From: Candidatus Flexifilum affinis
Lineage (GTDB): Bacteria; Chloroflexota; Anaerolineae; Aggregatilineales; Phototrophicaceae
Reading direction: 5' to 3'
Assembly (NCBI GenBank): GCA_016713325.1
Contig: JADJPJ010000002.1
Coordinates: 186,001-250,000 of the forward strand
DNA: 64,000 nucleotides
In this document: piece by piece, positions 25,384 through 35,636 of the stretch
Position numbering within the stretch: position 1 is the first letter of the stretch
Layout: every line of letters begins with the position of its first letter
Notes under the pieces: model-generated
Database searches by the model: none
What the model saw: the letters and a program-made list of their open reading frames with translations, nothing else
Told to the model about the DNA's origin: nothing
Position numbers and translations under genes: made by a program

Positions 25384-28300
25384 ATGCAGGACTCCGTCAC
25401 CCATCCGGAATCCGTGGCGCAGAATCCGGTTCCGGAGAAGGCACGGTCAACGGTCGAAGAATTTGCCACGGAGGCGGCCTCGGCGCTTCCGCCCGCGCGC
25501 TCAGGACGGGGGCAGATGCCGTCCGCACTGAAGGGTTTGGAGTCATTTGAACGCAACCTGAACCGCCTGAGCCGCCGGTCCGCGCAGTCCAGCCTGCCCG
25601 ATGGCGCTGTCGCCTCTGCCCGCGAATGGCTGCTCGACAACGACTACATCGTCCAGCGGGCGCTGCGCCAGGTCGAGGCCGACCTCCCCGAAGAATACTA
25701 TCGCGAGCTGCCCAAACTCAGCGGCGGACCGCTCGACGGTCTGGCCCGGGTCTATGTGGCAGCCCGTTCCTTCACGGAGTTTGCCGAGGGCCAGGTGGCC
25801 GCGCCGTCGGCCGAAGCGTTCCTCGTCCACTTTCAGGAGACGGCGCCGCTGACCATGGGCGAGCTGTGGGCCTGGCCGACCATGCTGCGGCTGTGCGCTC
25901 TGGAAAACCTGACCTGGGCGCTGGAGCAGACCGCCGAATCGGTCGAGTTCAGCGACCGTTTTTCCGCTGCCGTCACCGATCGTCTCCGTGAGCACCACCC
26001 CGAACCGCAGATGCTGGTCGGCGCCAGCATCACCGGCCTGCGGTTGCTCAATACGCGCGACTGGCCGGACTCTTTCGAGGCTGTCAGTCGTGTCGAGGCC
26101 ATTCTGCGGCGCGACCCAGCTGGGGTGTACCCGCTGATGGATTTCGAGACGCGCAACCAGTATCGAGGCGTCATCGAAAAGCTGGCGATCGCCACGGAAC
26201 GCGACGAGGAACAGATCGCGGATACGGTGCTCCTTCTGGCGCGCGAGGTCATGAGTCGTGATGGGCAGGGGAGTGTCGGCCATAGCGCCGAGTCTGCGCT
26301 TCCCTTCGTCGAGCGGCGCGATGCGCATGTCGGCTACTTTCTCATCGACGACGGCAGGCGACAGCTCATCGAGGCGCTTGGCGACCACCCGTCGCTCCTC
26401 CAGCGCCTGGGCGGCGGCCTGAAGCCGTACCGGACGGCGCTGTATATTGCCGCCATCCTGGCCATCACCCTGCTGATCACCCTGGTCATGGCGGCCTATG
26501 CCTGGGGGTCACAAGGGACGGCGGCGCAGATCGTCGTCGCCGGGCTGGTGGCCATCCTCCCCGCTTCGGTCGCGGCTGTCCACCTGGTGAACTGGCTGGT
26601 CGTGCGCCAGACGAAGCCTTCGCGCCTGCCCAAACTCGACTTCAGCGAAGGACTGCCGGCTGCCTTCCGCGGACTGGTCGTGATCCCGTCGCTGCTCACC
26701 GACGCGGAGGAGGTTCAGTCGCTGGCGGCACAGCTGGAACTGCATTTTCTGCGCAACCCGGACCCGCATCTGCGCTTCGCGGTGCTGGCCGATTTCACCG
26801 ACGCCCCTGAAGAGCAGGCGGAGGGCGACGACGCGCTGATCACGCTCGCCAGGAACGCCGTCGACGCGCTGAATGCGCAGCATGGCACAGACCAGAACCG
26901 GCCGTTCTACTTCTTCCTGCGCCGCCGCCAGTGGAACCCGGCCGAAGATTGCTGGATGGGCTACGAACGCAAGCGCGGCAAGCTGGAGGAATTCAACCAG
27001 ATCCTGCTGGACCCGGAAGCCGACACCTCGTTTTTCGTCCGGCATGGCGATCTGCGGGCGCTGGCCGGAACGCGCTACGTCATCACGCTCGATGCCGACA
27101 CCATCATGCCGCACAGAGCCGCCCAGAGGCTGGTCGGCACGCTGGCCCATCCGCTCAACCGTCCGGTCTTCGAGCCGGGGACTCAGCGCGTGACGGCGGG
27201 CTATACGGTGCTTCAGCCGCGCGTCGAACTGCTCCCCAGCGTCAAGAATCGCTCGGTCTTTGCGCACATCATGGGCGGCGACACCGGTTTCGACCTGTAC
27301 ACGCTCGCCGCCTCTGATGTCTACCAGGATCTGTTCGACGAGGGCATCTACGTCGGCAAGGGCATTTACGATGTGGCCGCCTTCGAGCGCAGTCTGCGCG
27401 CCTGCGTGCCGGAAAATGCGCTGCTCAGTCACGATCTGTTTGAGGGGATCCACGGGCGTGCCGGGTTGGTGACCGACATTGTGCTGGTCGAGGATTATCC
27501 CACCCACTACCTGGCCTTCACCAAACGGCTGCACCGCTGGATTCGCGGCGACTGGCAGCTTCTGCCCTGGCTGATGCCGCGTGTGCCGCGGGCTGGCGGG
27601 GTGACCGCGCCCAACCCGCTCTCTGCCCTCAGCCGCTGGAAGATTTTCGACAATCTGCGCCGCAGCCTGGAGCGGCCGGCGCTGCTGCTTCTGTTCGCCA
27701 TGGGGTGGCTGTGGCTGCCGGGATCGCCCTTCGTGTGGACGGTTGTCGGCCTGCTGGTCCTGTGGCTGCCCTTCATGGTCGGCGTGGTGACTCTGGCCGT
27801 TGCCAACACTGCCACCGCCCGCCTGACCAGAGCGCACGAGACGCGTATCTCCGTCCTGATCGCTCGTTGGAGCCTGACGCTCATTTTCCTCCCCTACGAA
27901 GCGACGGTCGTCGTCGATGCCATCGTCCGCACGCTGATCCGCCTGGCGCGCCGGCGTCGTCTGCTGGAATGGTCCACGGCCGCCGCGACCATGCAGGCGC
28001 TCGACCAATCGGGCCGGAACCGGGCCTGGCGTCAGATGTTGAACGGACTTCTGCTGACGGGTGCCCTGGGGCTGGGGGTGATGCTGCTGCGCCCGGCCGC
28101 GTTTCTTCCGGCGTTTCCCCTGCTGACCATCTGGATGGCCGCGCCGTACTTCGCCGCGCGCCTGAGCCGGCCATACTGGACCGAGCCGACCCCTGAACGG
28201 CTCCCGGAAGACGCCCTGCGACAGCTTCGCATGGTGGCGCGCCGCACCTGGCTCTTCTTCGAGGCCTTCGTCGGCGCCGACGACCGCTGGCTGCCGCCCG

Positions 28301-28644
28301 ACCATTACCAGCAGGACCCGAACCCACGCGTCAAGCACTACACCTCGCCGACCAACATCGGCCTGATGCTGCTTTCGACGCTGGGCGCCCGTGACCTGGG
28401 CTATATCGGCACCCTGGAACTGGTGCTTCGGGTGCGCTTCGCCTTCGACACCATCGCCCAGTTGGAGCGCCACCGCGGCCATTTGCTCAACTGGTATCAG
28501 ACTCAGTCCCTGGACAGCCTGAAGCCTCGCTATGTGTCCACCGTCGACAGCGGCAACTACGCCGGCTGCCTGATGACCCTCAGTACCGGCCTGCGCGATC
28601 TGCTGAGTCGCCGGCGATCAGCCCGGCGCGCTGGCAGGGATTGA
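25384..28644 (+). CDS. ndvB: Cyclic beta-1,2-glucan synthase, N-terminal part (GT84)
   Basis: 1086 residues. An N-terminal region of about 340 residues precedes two membrane helices ('TALYIAAILAITLLITLVMAAYAW' and 'IVVAGLVAILPASVAAVHLVNWLV' regions, about 350-405). The GT84 glycosyltransferase domain follows: 'FRGLVVIPSLLTDAEEV', the metal-binding 'VITLDADTIMP' (about 566-576), 'LLSHDLFEGIHGRAGLVTDI' and 'KRLHRWIRGDWQLLPWL' (about 712-728). More membrane helices (about 770-900) and the start of the glycoamylase-like linker complete it. It polymerises UDP-glucose into cyclic glucans at the inner membrane. The frame is lost at base 28602: one G is missing from GATCTG(G)CTGAG, after which the chain reads 'RRSARRAGRD' and stops. 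Confidence 0.92.
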   Translation: MQDSVTHPESVAQNPVPEKARSTVEEFATEAASALPPARSGRGQMPSALKGLESFERNLNRLSRRSAQSSLPDGAVASAREWLLDNDYIVQRALRQVEADLPEEYYRELPKLSGGPLDGLARVYVAARSFTEFAEGQVAAPSAEAFLVHFQETAPLTMGELWAWPTMLRLCALENLTWALEQTAESVEFSDRFSAAVTDRLREHHPEPQMLVGASITGLRLLNTRDWPDSFEAVSRVEAILRRDPAGVYPLMDFETRNQYRGVIEKLAIATERDEEQIADTVLLLAREVMSRDGQGSVGHSAESALPFVERRDAHVGYFLIDDGRRQLIEALGDHPSLLQRLGGGLKPYRTALYIAAILAITLLITLVMAAYAWGSQGTAAQIVVAGLVAILPASVAAVHLVNWLVVRQTKPSRLPKLDFSEGLPAAFRGLVVIPSLLTDAEEVQSLAAQLELHFLRNPDPHLRFAVLADFTDAPEEQAEGDDALITLARNAVDALNAQHGTDQNRPFYFFLRRRQWNPAEDCWMGYERKRGKLEEFNQILLDPEADTSFFVRHGDLRALAGTRYVITLDADTIMPHRAAQRLVGTLAHPLNRPVFEPGTQRVTAGYTVLQPRVELLPSVKNRSVFAHIMGGDTGFDLYTLAASDVYQDLFDEGIYVGKGIYDVAAFERSLRACVPENALLSHDLFEGIHGRAGLVTDIVLVEDYPTHYLAFTKRLHRWIRGDWQLLPWLMPRVPRAGGVTAPNPLSALSRWKIFDNLRRSLERPALLLLFAMGWLWLPGSPFVWTVVGLLVLWLPFMVGVVTLAVANTATARLTRAHETRISVLIARWSLTLIFLPYEATVVVDAIVRTLIRLARRRRLLEWSTAAATMQALDQSGRNRAWRQMLNGLLLTGALGLGVMLLRPAAFLPAFPLLTIWMAAPYFAARLSRPYWTEPTPERLPEDALRQLRMVARRTWLFFEAFVGADDRWLPPDHYQQDPNPRVKHYTSPTNIGLMLLSTLGARDLGYIGTLELVLRVRFAFDTIAQLERHRGHLLNWYQTQSLDSLKPRYVSTVDSGNYAGCLMTLSTGLRDLLSRRRSARRAGRD

Positions 28645-31600
28645 TCGACACCCTGGATGTCATCGGCGATCTGGCGGATCAGCTCCTGGAGGATGCGGGG
28701 AACCGCGCCGTCGAAGGCGCTGGATCGGTGAAGGATATCGTGGCTGCGGCGCGTCAGGCCATGGTCGACGTCAGCGCCAACCCGGCGCGCTGGGGAGGAC
28801 AGTTGAACGCGCTGGTGAATTCGGACTGGCCGGCGCTGAACGCCGCGGTTGTCACGACCCTCGCGCGGTTGGAGGGTCGCCTGGCGGCGCGGGTGTCCGA
28901 TCTGCACACCTACCTCGGCCGCCTGCGGCATCAACTGATCAGCTTGCAGCGAGACATCGAGCAGTTGACTCCCTGGCTGCTCTACATCGACCGCGCGCCG
29001 GCGGCGCTCCGCGCGACGTTGGAGGCACTTCCTCCGCTCAAAGAGACTACGAAAGCCGCGCAGCACGTCCGCGCCGCGCTGGACGATCTGGAATCGGCGG
29101 CAGGCGCTTCCACGGGCGCCGACGCCGAGAGCGGCCAGGCCTGGAAGCGCGAGCTGCGTCAGGCGCTGGCGGCCAGCGAGCTCAGCGTGCGCGACCTGCT
29201 GTCGGATCTGGAGAAGGTGCGCGGCCAGATCGATCGCGAACTGGATGCCATTGACTTCAGCTTCCTCTACGACGAGCAGCGCAACCTGTTCCGCATCGGC
29301 TACAACGTCGAAAGCGAACAGCCCGACGCCAGCCACTACGATCTGCTGGCCTCGGAGGCGCGGCTGGCCAGCACCATCGCCATCGCTCGGGGAGAGGTGC
29401 CCTACAAGCACTGGTTGTATCTCGATCGGCCGATCGCCTCGCTGGCCGGCGGCCAGGTGCTCCAGTCGTGGAGCGGCACGATGTTCGAATACCTGATGCC
29501 GCTGCTGCTCATGCGTCAGGAAGCGGGCACGCTCCTGAGCAGCAGCACCTTCGGCGCGGTCGAGGTGCAGATGAACTACGGCCGGGAGCATCGCACGCCA
29601 TGGGGAATCTCCGAGTCCGGCTTCTACGTGTTTGATGCCGATCAGAACTACCAGTACCGCGCCTTCGGCGTGCCGGAGCTGGCGTTGAAGCGCGGTCAGG
29701 ATCTCGATCACGTGGTCGCGCCTTACGCCTCCATGCTGGCGCTGACGCTCCAGCCCCGCGCCGTGATCGACAATCTGTGCCAGTTGGTCCGTGTTGGCGC
29801 GCTCGACACCTACGGGTTGATCGAAGCGGTGGATTACACGTCGAGCCGGCTGCCGCTCGGTCGGCAGCGCGCGCTGGTGCAGGAGTACATGGCGCATCAT
29901 CAGGGCATGATCCTGCTGTCGCTGGTCAACTTCCTTCAGGAAGAGATCATGGTGCAGCGCTTCCACGCCAATCCCGAGATCCAGAGCGTGGATCTGCTGC
30001 TGCTGGAACAGATGCCCACGCAGATCGAGGAGAAGCAGATTCCGCCGGCGTCCGTCGAATCCACGGCGCAGGAGGAAGCGATCCCGCTGAACCTGGCGCC
30101 CTGGGAGTTGCCGGCCGGCGGGATGCTGCCCCAGGTGCATTATCTGTCGAACGGACGTTACGCGGTCATGCTGACCGGCGCGGGCAGCGGCTACAGCCAA
30201 TGGAAAGGCCGGGCGATCACCCGCTGGCGTGCCGATACCACGCTCGACGAGTGGGGAACCTGGCTCTATCTGCATGACCGGGAGAGCGGCGATCTGTGGT
30301 CGGCGGGACGTCAACCCATTGGCGGTGAACCGGAGCGCTTGCAAGCCATCTTCCATCCGCACAAGGTCGAGTTGGTGCGCCGTGACCATGGGATGACCTC
30401 TCGTCTGGAGGTGGTCGTCCCGCCCGACGACGATCTGGAGATCCGCCGCCTTTCGGTGACCAATCACGGTGGGCGCACCCGGACCCTGACCGTGTGCAGC
30501 TATGCCGAAATGGTCATGGCCGCCCAGAGCGCCGATCAGCGTCACCAGGCGTTCAACAAGATGTTCATCGAGAGCGAATTCCTGCCCGGAGAAGGCATTC
30601 TGCTCTTTCGCCGGCGTCTTCGCTCCATTCACGACGAGCCGTTCTTCGTGGCGCACCTGCTGGTGTTCGAAGACAGCCCGGGGTCTCCCTCCGCTGTCCG
30701 ATTCGAGACCGACCGGGCGCAGTTCCTGGGCCGGAACGGCACCCCCGATGCGCCGGCAGCGCTGGCCGAGGGTCGTCTGGCGCTCAGCGGCACGAGCGGC
30801 GCGACGCTCGATCCCGTCATGGCGCTGGCCCAGGAGATCGAGATTCGTCCGCACGCCACGACGCAGATCGCCTTCCTGACTATCGCCGGCAGCGATCGGG
30901 CCGAGGTGCTTCATCTGGCCCGGGCTTACAGCCAGTGGACGCGCATCGACCACGCCTTCGACCAGGCGCGCTATCAGGCCCAGCGTGAACTGCGGCATTT
31001 GGATCTCGACAGTCCGGCGCTGGAACGCGTGCAGATTCTGCTGTCCGGGCTGCTCTATCCGCAGGCGCGGCTCCGCGCCGAAGCGGAAACGCTGGCGGCC
31101 AGCACGCTGTCCCAGCCGGCGCTCTGGGGGCATGGTATCTCCGGCGATTTTCCAATCATGCTGGCCGAAATCGGCGCGGCCGACGAGCTGGGTCTGGCCG
31201 CCGAGCTGATTCAGGCCCACACCTACTGGACCCACCGGGGCTTTCGCTCCACGCTGGTCCTGCTCAATACCCACGATACTGGCTATGACCAGGCGCTTGG
31301 CAATCAACTGCTGAATCTGGTCACCCGCATGCACAGCAGTCTGCTGCTCAACCGTCACGATGGCATTTTCATCCTGCGCGCCGAGCAGTTGAACGAGGCC
31401 AATCTCGCGCTGCTGAGGAGCGCGGCGCGCGTCCGGCTGATCGGCCAACAGGGGTTACTGGCCGACCAACTCAAAAGCCTGGAGCGCCCGCGTGCCGATC
31501 TGCCGGCCTTCTTCCCGACGCTGCCGCTGTCCGAGATCGAGCGGCCCGGCGAGGTCGTTGCCCGTCCCGCCGACCTTTTGTTCGACAACGGCTACGGCGG

Positions 31601-33977
31601 ATTCACCCCGGCCGGCGACGAATACGTCATGCGGATCGCGCCGGATCAGCCCACGCCGGCGCCGTGGTCGAACGTGATCGCCAACGAGCAGGGCGGGTTC
31701 GTCGTCACCGAAAGTGGCGGCGGCTTTTCCTGGGCCTTCAACAGCGGTGAGAACCGCCTGACGGTCTGGCGCAATGACCCGGTGGCCGATCGACCGGGCG
31801 AAGCTGTCTACCTGCGCGACGAGGAGACCGGCGCCATCTGGTCGCCAACGCCGCTCCCGGCCGGCTCTGGTCAGCCGCATCTTGTCCGCCATGGGTTCGG
31901 CTACAGCGTCTTCGAACACCGCTGCCACGGGATCGATCAGACGCTGACCCTCTTCACCGCGCCCGACGATCCGGTCAAGTTCGCGCGCCTCCGCCTGCGC
32001 AACACACTCGATCGGCCGCGCCGCCTGACGGTGACCTACTATGCCGAGTGGGTGCTCGGTCCCACGCGCGATCTCACGCAGCAGTATCTGATCCCGGAAT
32101 TCGACGCCGAGACGGGGTCGCTGATGGCGCGCAACCCGTACAGCATCGAGTTCGGATCGCATCAGGCATTCCTCACCGCCAGCAAGCCGCTGCACGGGTT
32201 CACAGCCGATCGCATGGAGTTCCTCGGCCGCTTCGGGGATTATCGCCAGCCCGCCAGTCTGCGCCGCATCGGCCTGAGCGGAACTGTGCGCGCCGGCCTG
32301 GACGTCTGCGCGGCGATTCAGCTTCACGTCGACCTGCCGCCCGGCGGCGAAGAAGAGGTCTGCTTCATCCTGGGGCAGGGGCAGGACCGCGCCGCTGCGC
32401 TCGACCTGAGCCGGCAGTACCGGCAGGCGGAGGCGATCCAGTCTGCCTGGGAAGAGACGCGCCGGCGCTGGCGAGATGTTCTGGGCAGCATCGTTGTCCG
32501 GACCCCCGACCAGGCCATGAATCTCCTCCTGCCCTGGCTGCTCTACCAGGCGCTGGCCTGCCGCATCTGGGGGCGCTCAGCTCTTTACCAGTCGAGTGGG
32601 GCGTACGGTTTCCGCGATCAACTACAGGACGTCATGGCGCTCCTGCACGCGCGGCCCGATCTGGCTCGCCGGCATATTCTCGAAGCGGCGCGACACCAGT
32701 TCGAGGCGGGCGACGTGCTGCACTGGTGGCATCCGCCGGCCGGGCGCGGGGTGCGCACCCACTTCGCCGACGATCTGGTCTGGCTGCCCTTCGTCGTCGC
32801 ACACTACGTCGGCGTCACTGGCGACGAGGGCCTTCTGCGTGAAGAGGTGCCGTTCCTCGTCGCCGATCCACTCCGTCCCGGCGAAGAGGAGCGCTACGGC
32901 CTGTACCAATCGACCGCGCAGGAATTCACCATCTACGAGCACTGCCTGCGCGCGCTGGACAGGGGATTCACTCCGGGCGCGCACGGCCTGCCACTGATGC
33001 AGGCGGGTGACTGGAACGACGGCATGAACCGCGTCGGCGTCGAGGGCCGGGGCGAGAGCGTGTGGATGGCCTGGTTCCTCTATACGACTCTGGACCGCTT
33101 CCTCCCGCTCTGCGAGGTCATGGCGGACCCGACGTCGGCGGCAAAAACGCGCGCTCGTTTGTCGGCCCTGAGCACTGCCGTCGAGCAGCATGCCTGGGAC
33201 GGGGAGTGGTACCGGCGGGCCTATTACGATGACGGCACGCCGCTTGGCTCGGCAGAGAATCGCGAATGCCGCATCGACTCGCTGACCCAGTCCTGGGCCG
33301 TACTTTCCGGCGCGGCCGACCCTGGACGCGCCGGCCGGGCCATGCAGTCCGTCGAAGAACACCTGGTCCGCGAGGCCGACGGCCTGATCGCGCTCTTCAC
33401 GCCGCCGTTCGACCGCACCGAACACGACCCCGGCTACATCAAGGGCTACCCGCCCGGCATTCGTGAGAACGGCGGGCAGTACACGCACGCCGCGCTGTGG
33501 TTCGTCTGGGCGCTGGCCGAGATGGGGCAGGGCGACCGCGCCGTGGACCTTTTCGCCCTGCTCAACCCGATTCTTCACAGCGACACGCGCGCTGAAGCCG
33601 ACCACTATCGCGTGGAACCTTACGTCGTCGCCGCCGACGTCTACGGCGCGCCGCCGCACACTGGGCGCGGGGGGTGGACCTGGTACACCGGCTCGTCGGG
33701 CTGGATGTACCGCCTCGGCGTCGAGGCCATTCTGGGGCTTCGCCGCGCCGGTGCGGCGCTGATCATCGACCCGCGCATCGCCCGCGACTGGCCGGGCTTC
33801 GAAGTCGATTACCGTTACGGTGGCAGCGTCTATCACATTCGCGTGGACAACTCACGGCGCGTTCAGTCCGGCATCGCGACGCTAACTCTGGACGGCGTGC
33901 CGCTCGATGCGGGGCCGAAGGCCATCCCGCTGGTCGACGATGGTCAACCTCATGTGGTCGCCGTCGTGCTCGGCTGA
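28641..33977 (+). CDS. ndvB: Cyclic beta-1,2-glucan synthase, C-terminal part (GH94 phosphorylase)
   Basis: 1778 residues. The apparent TTG start at 28641 is an artefact of the frameshift: the same frame reads back to 28602 as 'ESPAISPARWQG', joining the N-terminal part. The first ~400 residues are the Lyx/glycoamylase-like domain ('FLYDEQRNLFRIGYN', 'EYLMPLLLMRQEAGTLLS'). Two beta-sandwich/GH94-type repeats follow. The C-terminal GH94 domain has the phosphorylase signatures 'AGDWNDGMNRVG' (about 1454) and 'GRGGWTWYTGSSGWMYR' (about 1674). GH94 domains of NdvB set the ring size of the glucan. With the N-terminal part the protein is about 2,864 residues, normal for the family. The frameshift is the only break seen. 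Confidence 0.92.
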   Translation: MIDTLDVIGDLADQLLEDAGNRAVEGAGSVKDIVAAARQAMVDVSANPARWGGQLNALVNSDWPALNAAVVTTLARLEGRLAARVSDLHTYLGRLRHQLISLQRDIEQLTPWLLYIDRAPAALRATLEALPPLKETTKAAQHVRAALDDLESAAGASTGADAESGQAWKRELRQALAASELSVRDLLSDLEKVRGQIDRELDAIDFSFLYDEQRNLFRIGYNVESEQPDASHYDLLASEARLASTIAIARGEVPYKHWLYLDRPIASLAGGQVLQSWSGTMFEYLMPLLLMRQEAGTLLSSSTFGAVEVQMNYGREHRTPWGISESGFYVFDADQNYQYRAFGVPELALKRGQDLDHVVAPYASMLALTLQPRAVIDNLCQLVRVGALDTYGLIEAVDYTSSRLPLGRQRALVQEYMAHHQGMILLSLVNFLQEEIMVQRFHANPEIQSVDLLLLEQMPTQIEEKQIPPASVESTAQEEAIPLNLAPWELPAGGMLPQVHYLSNGRYAVMLTGAGSGYSQWKGRAITRWRADTTLDEWGTWLYLHDRESGDLWSAGRQPIGGEPERLQAIFHPHKVELVRRDHGMTSRLEVVVPPDDDLEIRRLSVTNHGGRTRTLTVCSYAEMVMAAQSADQRHQAFNKMFIESEFLPGEGILLFRRRLRSIHDEPFFVAHLLVFEDSPGSPSAVRFETDRAQFLGRNGTPDAPAALAEGRLALSGTSGATLDPVMALAQEIEIRPHATTQIAFLTIAGSDRAEVLHLARAYSQWTRIDHAFDQARYQAQRELRHLDLDSPALERVQILLSGLLYPQARLRAEAETLAASTLSQPALWGHGISGDFPIMLAEIGAADELGLAAELIQAHTYWTHRGFRSTLVLLNTHDTGYDQALGNQLLNLVTRMHSSLLLNRHDGIFILRAEQLNEANLALLRSAARVRLIGQQGLLADQLKSLERPRADLPAFFPTLPLSEIERPGEVVARPADLLFDNGYGGFTPAGDEYVMRIAPDQPTPAPWSNVIANEQGGFVVTESGGGFSWAFNSGENRLTVWRNDPVADRPGEAVYLRDEETGAIWSPTPLPAGSGQPHLVRHGFGYSVFEHRCHGIDQTLTLFTAPDDPVKFARLRLRNTLDRPRRLTVTYYAEWVLGPTRDLTQQYLIPEFDAETGSLMARNPYSIEFGSHQAFLTASKPLHGFTADRMEFLGRFGDYRQPASLRRIGLSGTVRAGLDVCAAIQLHVDLPPGGEEEVCFILGQGQDRAAALDLSRQYRQAEAIQSAWEETRRRWRDVLGSIVVRTPDQAMNLLLPWLLYQALACRIWGRSALYQSSGAYGFRDQLQDVMALLHARPDLARRHILEAARHQFEAGDVLHWWHPPAGRGVRTHFADDLVWLPFVVAHYVGVTGDEGLLREEVPFLVADPLRPGEEERYGLYQSTAQEFTIYEHCLRALDRGFTPGAHGLPLMQAGDWNDGMNRVGVEGRGESVWMAWFLYTTLDRFLPLCEVMADPTSAAKTRARLSALSTAVEQHAWDGEWYRRAYYDDGTPLGSAENRECRIDSLTQSWAVLSGAADPGRAGRAMQSVEEHLVREADGLIALFTPPFDRTEHDPGYIKGYPPGIRENGGQYTHAALWFVWALAEMGQGDRAVDLFALLNPILHSDTRAEADHYRVEPYVVAADVYGAPPHTGRGGWTWYTGSSGWMYRLGVEAILGLRRAGAALIIDPRIARDWPGFEVDYRYGGSVYHIRVDNSRRVQSGIATLTLDGVPLDAGPKAIPLVDDGQPHVVAVVLG

Positions 33978-34268
33978 GGTCGCCGGCCTGGGTCAATTGG
34001 CCTGTTCGGAATCCCGTCGAGTGGTCCATGGTGCCGCTGGCACGCGACCCTATAATCACCTTTGACATCCGGCAGGACGACCTGCTGTCACGCAGGCCCA
34101 CGACCCCATCAGTCAATCTCAAGCAAGGGTTTTCAAGCAACCACATCCCTCCCTACTGCTTCGACGCCACAACAGACGTCCGCGCTTTTGTGCGGCGTGC
34201 CCATACCATAGGCCACAGCATACGGCGGAAGCGGAGGGACCTCATTAGAAATCAAGGAGAACACGCAA

Positions 34269-34823
34269 ATGGCAAACGAAATCAAGGGCAAGCGGGTGGC
34301 CATTCTGGTCGAAAAGGGCTTTGAGCAGGTCGAACTGACCCAGCCGAAGGCGGCCCTGGAGTCGGCCGGCGCGCGCACCCACATCATCTCCCCGCACAAC
34401 GGCACGGTCTCGGGTTGGGACCGCACCAACTGGGGCGACGAATTTCGCGTCGATGTGCCGCTTCAGCAGGCGCGCCCGGAGGACTACGACGCGCTGCTGC
34501 TGCCCGGCGGCGTCATGAATGCCGATCATCTGCGTCGGGACGAGCAGGCTCAGCAGTTTGTGCGGGCCTTCTTCGAGGCGGGCAAGCCCGTGGCCATCAT
34601 CTGCCATGCCCCGTGGATTCTCATTGATGCCGGTCTCGCCTCCGGTCGCAAGCTGACATCCTATCCGTCTCTGCAAATGGATTTGAAAAACGCCGGCGCG
34701 GAGTGGGTGGATGAAGAGGTGGTGGTCGATCAGGGCTTGGTGACCAGCCGCAACCCCGACGACATTCCGGCCTTCAATCGCAAGATGATCGAGGAAATTG
34801 CCGAGGGCGTGCACGTACGCTGA
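34269..34823 (+). CDS. DJ-1/PfpI family protein (YhbO-like glyoxalase/deglycase)
   Basis: 184 residues; a type-1 glutamine-amidotransferase-like fold of the PfpI/YhbO subgroup. Motifs: 'VAILVEKGFEQVEL' with the conserved Glu19, 'DALLLPGGVMNADHLRRD', and the nucleophile elbow 'AIICHAPWILID' with Cys112-His113. It ends with 'NPDDIPAFNRKMIEEI'. YhbO-type enzymes protect proteins and nucleotides from methylglyoxal damage or act in general stress. The start ATG has AAGGAG upstream. It lies 40 bp ahead of the Cu/Zn SOD, again linking stress genes. Confidence 0.93.
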   Translation: MANEIKGKRVAILVEKGFEQVELTQPKAALESAGARTHIISPHNGTVSGWDRTNWGDEFRVDVPLQQARPEDYDALLLPGGVMNADHLRRDEQAQQFVRAFFEAGKPVAIICHAPWILIDAGLASGRKLTSYPSLQMDLKNAGAEWVDEEVVVDQGLVTSRNPDDIPAFNRKMIEEIAEGVHVR

Positions 34824-34862
34824 CGCCTGTTGAACGAATCAGTAGAGAAGCGAGGAAGCAAG

Positions 34863-35534
34863 ATGGTGATGAATCGTAAGTTCTCACAAAGGCTCGCCCT
34901 GGGAATCGTGCTCGTATTGTCAATGGGCCTGATGGCGATTGCAGTGGCCGCCCAGGATGCGGCGACCGATGCCAGTGGGGCCGCCGCCACCCTGCAAAAC
35001 GCCAACGGCGAGACGGTTGGGCCGGTCACGCTGACATCCTTCAACAACAACAAGATCGTGCTCACGGCGCAGTTTGCCGGGCTGCCGCCGGGCTTCCATG
35101 GGTTCCACGTCCACTCGGTGGGGAGCTGTGAGGACAGCGGTGCCGGGCTGTTTTCGGCGGCAGGTGACCATCTCAACCCGACCGGCGCCAGTCATCCCGA
35201 CCATGTGGGCGATCTGCCGTCGCTGCTGGTCCACCAGGATGGGACGGCCTACCTCAGCCTCACGACCGATCGCTTCACGATTGCCGATCTGTTCGACGCC
35301 GACGGCAGCGCCCTGATCATTCACGCCAATCCCGATAACTTTGCCAACGTTCCGGAACGTTTCGGCGCGCCCGATCAGGAGACGCTTGCCGGCGGTGACT
35401 CTGGTGAGCACATCGCCTGCGGCGTTCTGATGCAGGTGGGCGCTATGCCCGCCGACGCTATGGGGGCCGCCACCGCTGAGGCGACGGCTGAGATGGCCGG
35501 CGTTGGCGAGCCGACCCCCACGCCCTCTGGCTGA
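34863..35534 (+). CDS. sodC: Exported Cu/Zn superoxide dismutase with a His in place of the active-site Arg
   Basis: 223 residues from the ATG at 34863, with GAGGAAGC upstream; a TTG at 34830 is unlikely. A signal peptide (LALGIVLVLSMGLMAIAVAAQ, cleavage near 30) directs export. Metal site: H82 and H84 in 'HGFHVH', H103 in 'GDHLNP', H111 and H114 in 'SHPDHVGDLPSL', and D117. Cys89 and Cys186 can form the disulfide. The usual C-terminal signature G-x-R-x-ACG reads 'SGEHIACG' (180-187), so the channel Arg is His. A Thr/Ala/Pro/Glu-rich tail (about 200-223) could link it to the cell wall. It removes superoxide outside the membrane. Confidence 0.9.
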   Translation: MVMNRKFSQRLALGIVLVLSMGLMAIAVAAQDAATDASGAAATLQNANGETVGPVTLTSFNNNKIVLTAQFAGLPPGFHGFHVHSVGSCEDSGAGLFSAAGDHLNPTGASHPDHVGDLPSLLVHQDGTAYLSLTTDRFTIADLFDADGSALIIHANPDNFANVPERFGAPDQETLAGGDSGEHIACGVLMQVGAMPADAMGAATAEATAEMAGVGEPTPTPSG

Positions 35535-35558
35535 TCCATAACTCACGTGGAATAAGTG

Positions 35559-35596
35559 AACGGCGGTCCATTTCGCGCGAAATGGACCGCCGTTTT
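35559..35596. terminator. Long palindromic terminator between convergent genes
   Basis: A 36-nt perfect palindrome (35559-35594), arms AACGGCGGTCCATTTCGC / GCGAAATGGACCGCCGTT, followed by TT. It lies between the stops of sodC (+) and the PPOX gene (-), so it can serve both directions. Confidence 0.8.
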
Positions 35597-35636
35597 GGTA
35601 TGGCCAACGCTGAGGGCTGGGTTTGCTGTGTGCTGG

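Noticed and set aside
26509..33836. Very long minus-strand frames (657, 963, 290 and 404 codons) opposite the glucan synthase
   Set aside because: All are antisense shadows of the ndvB-like gene, whose GT84 and GH94 motifs are unambiguous.
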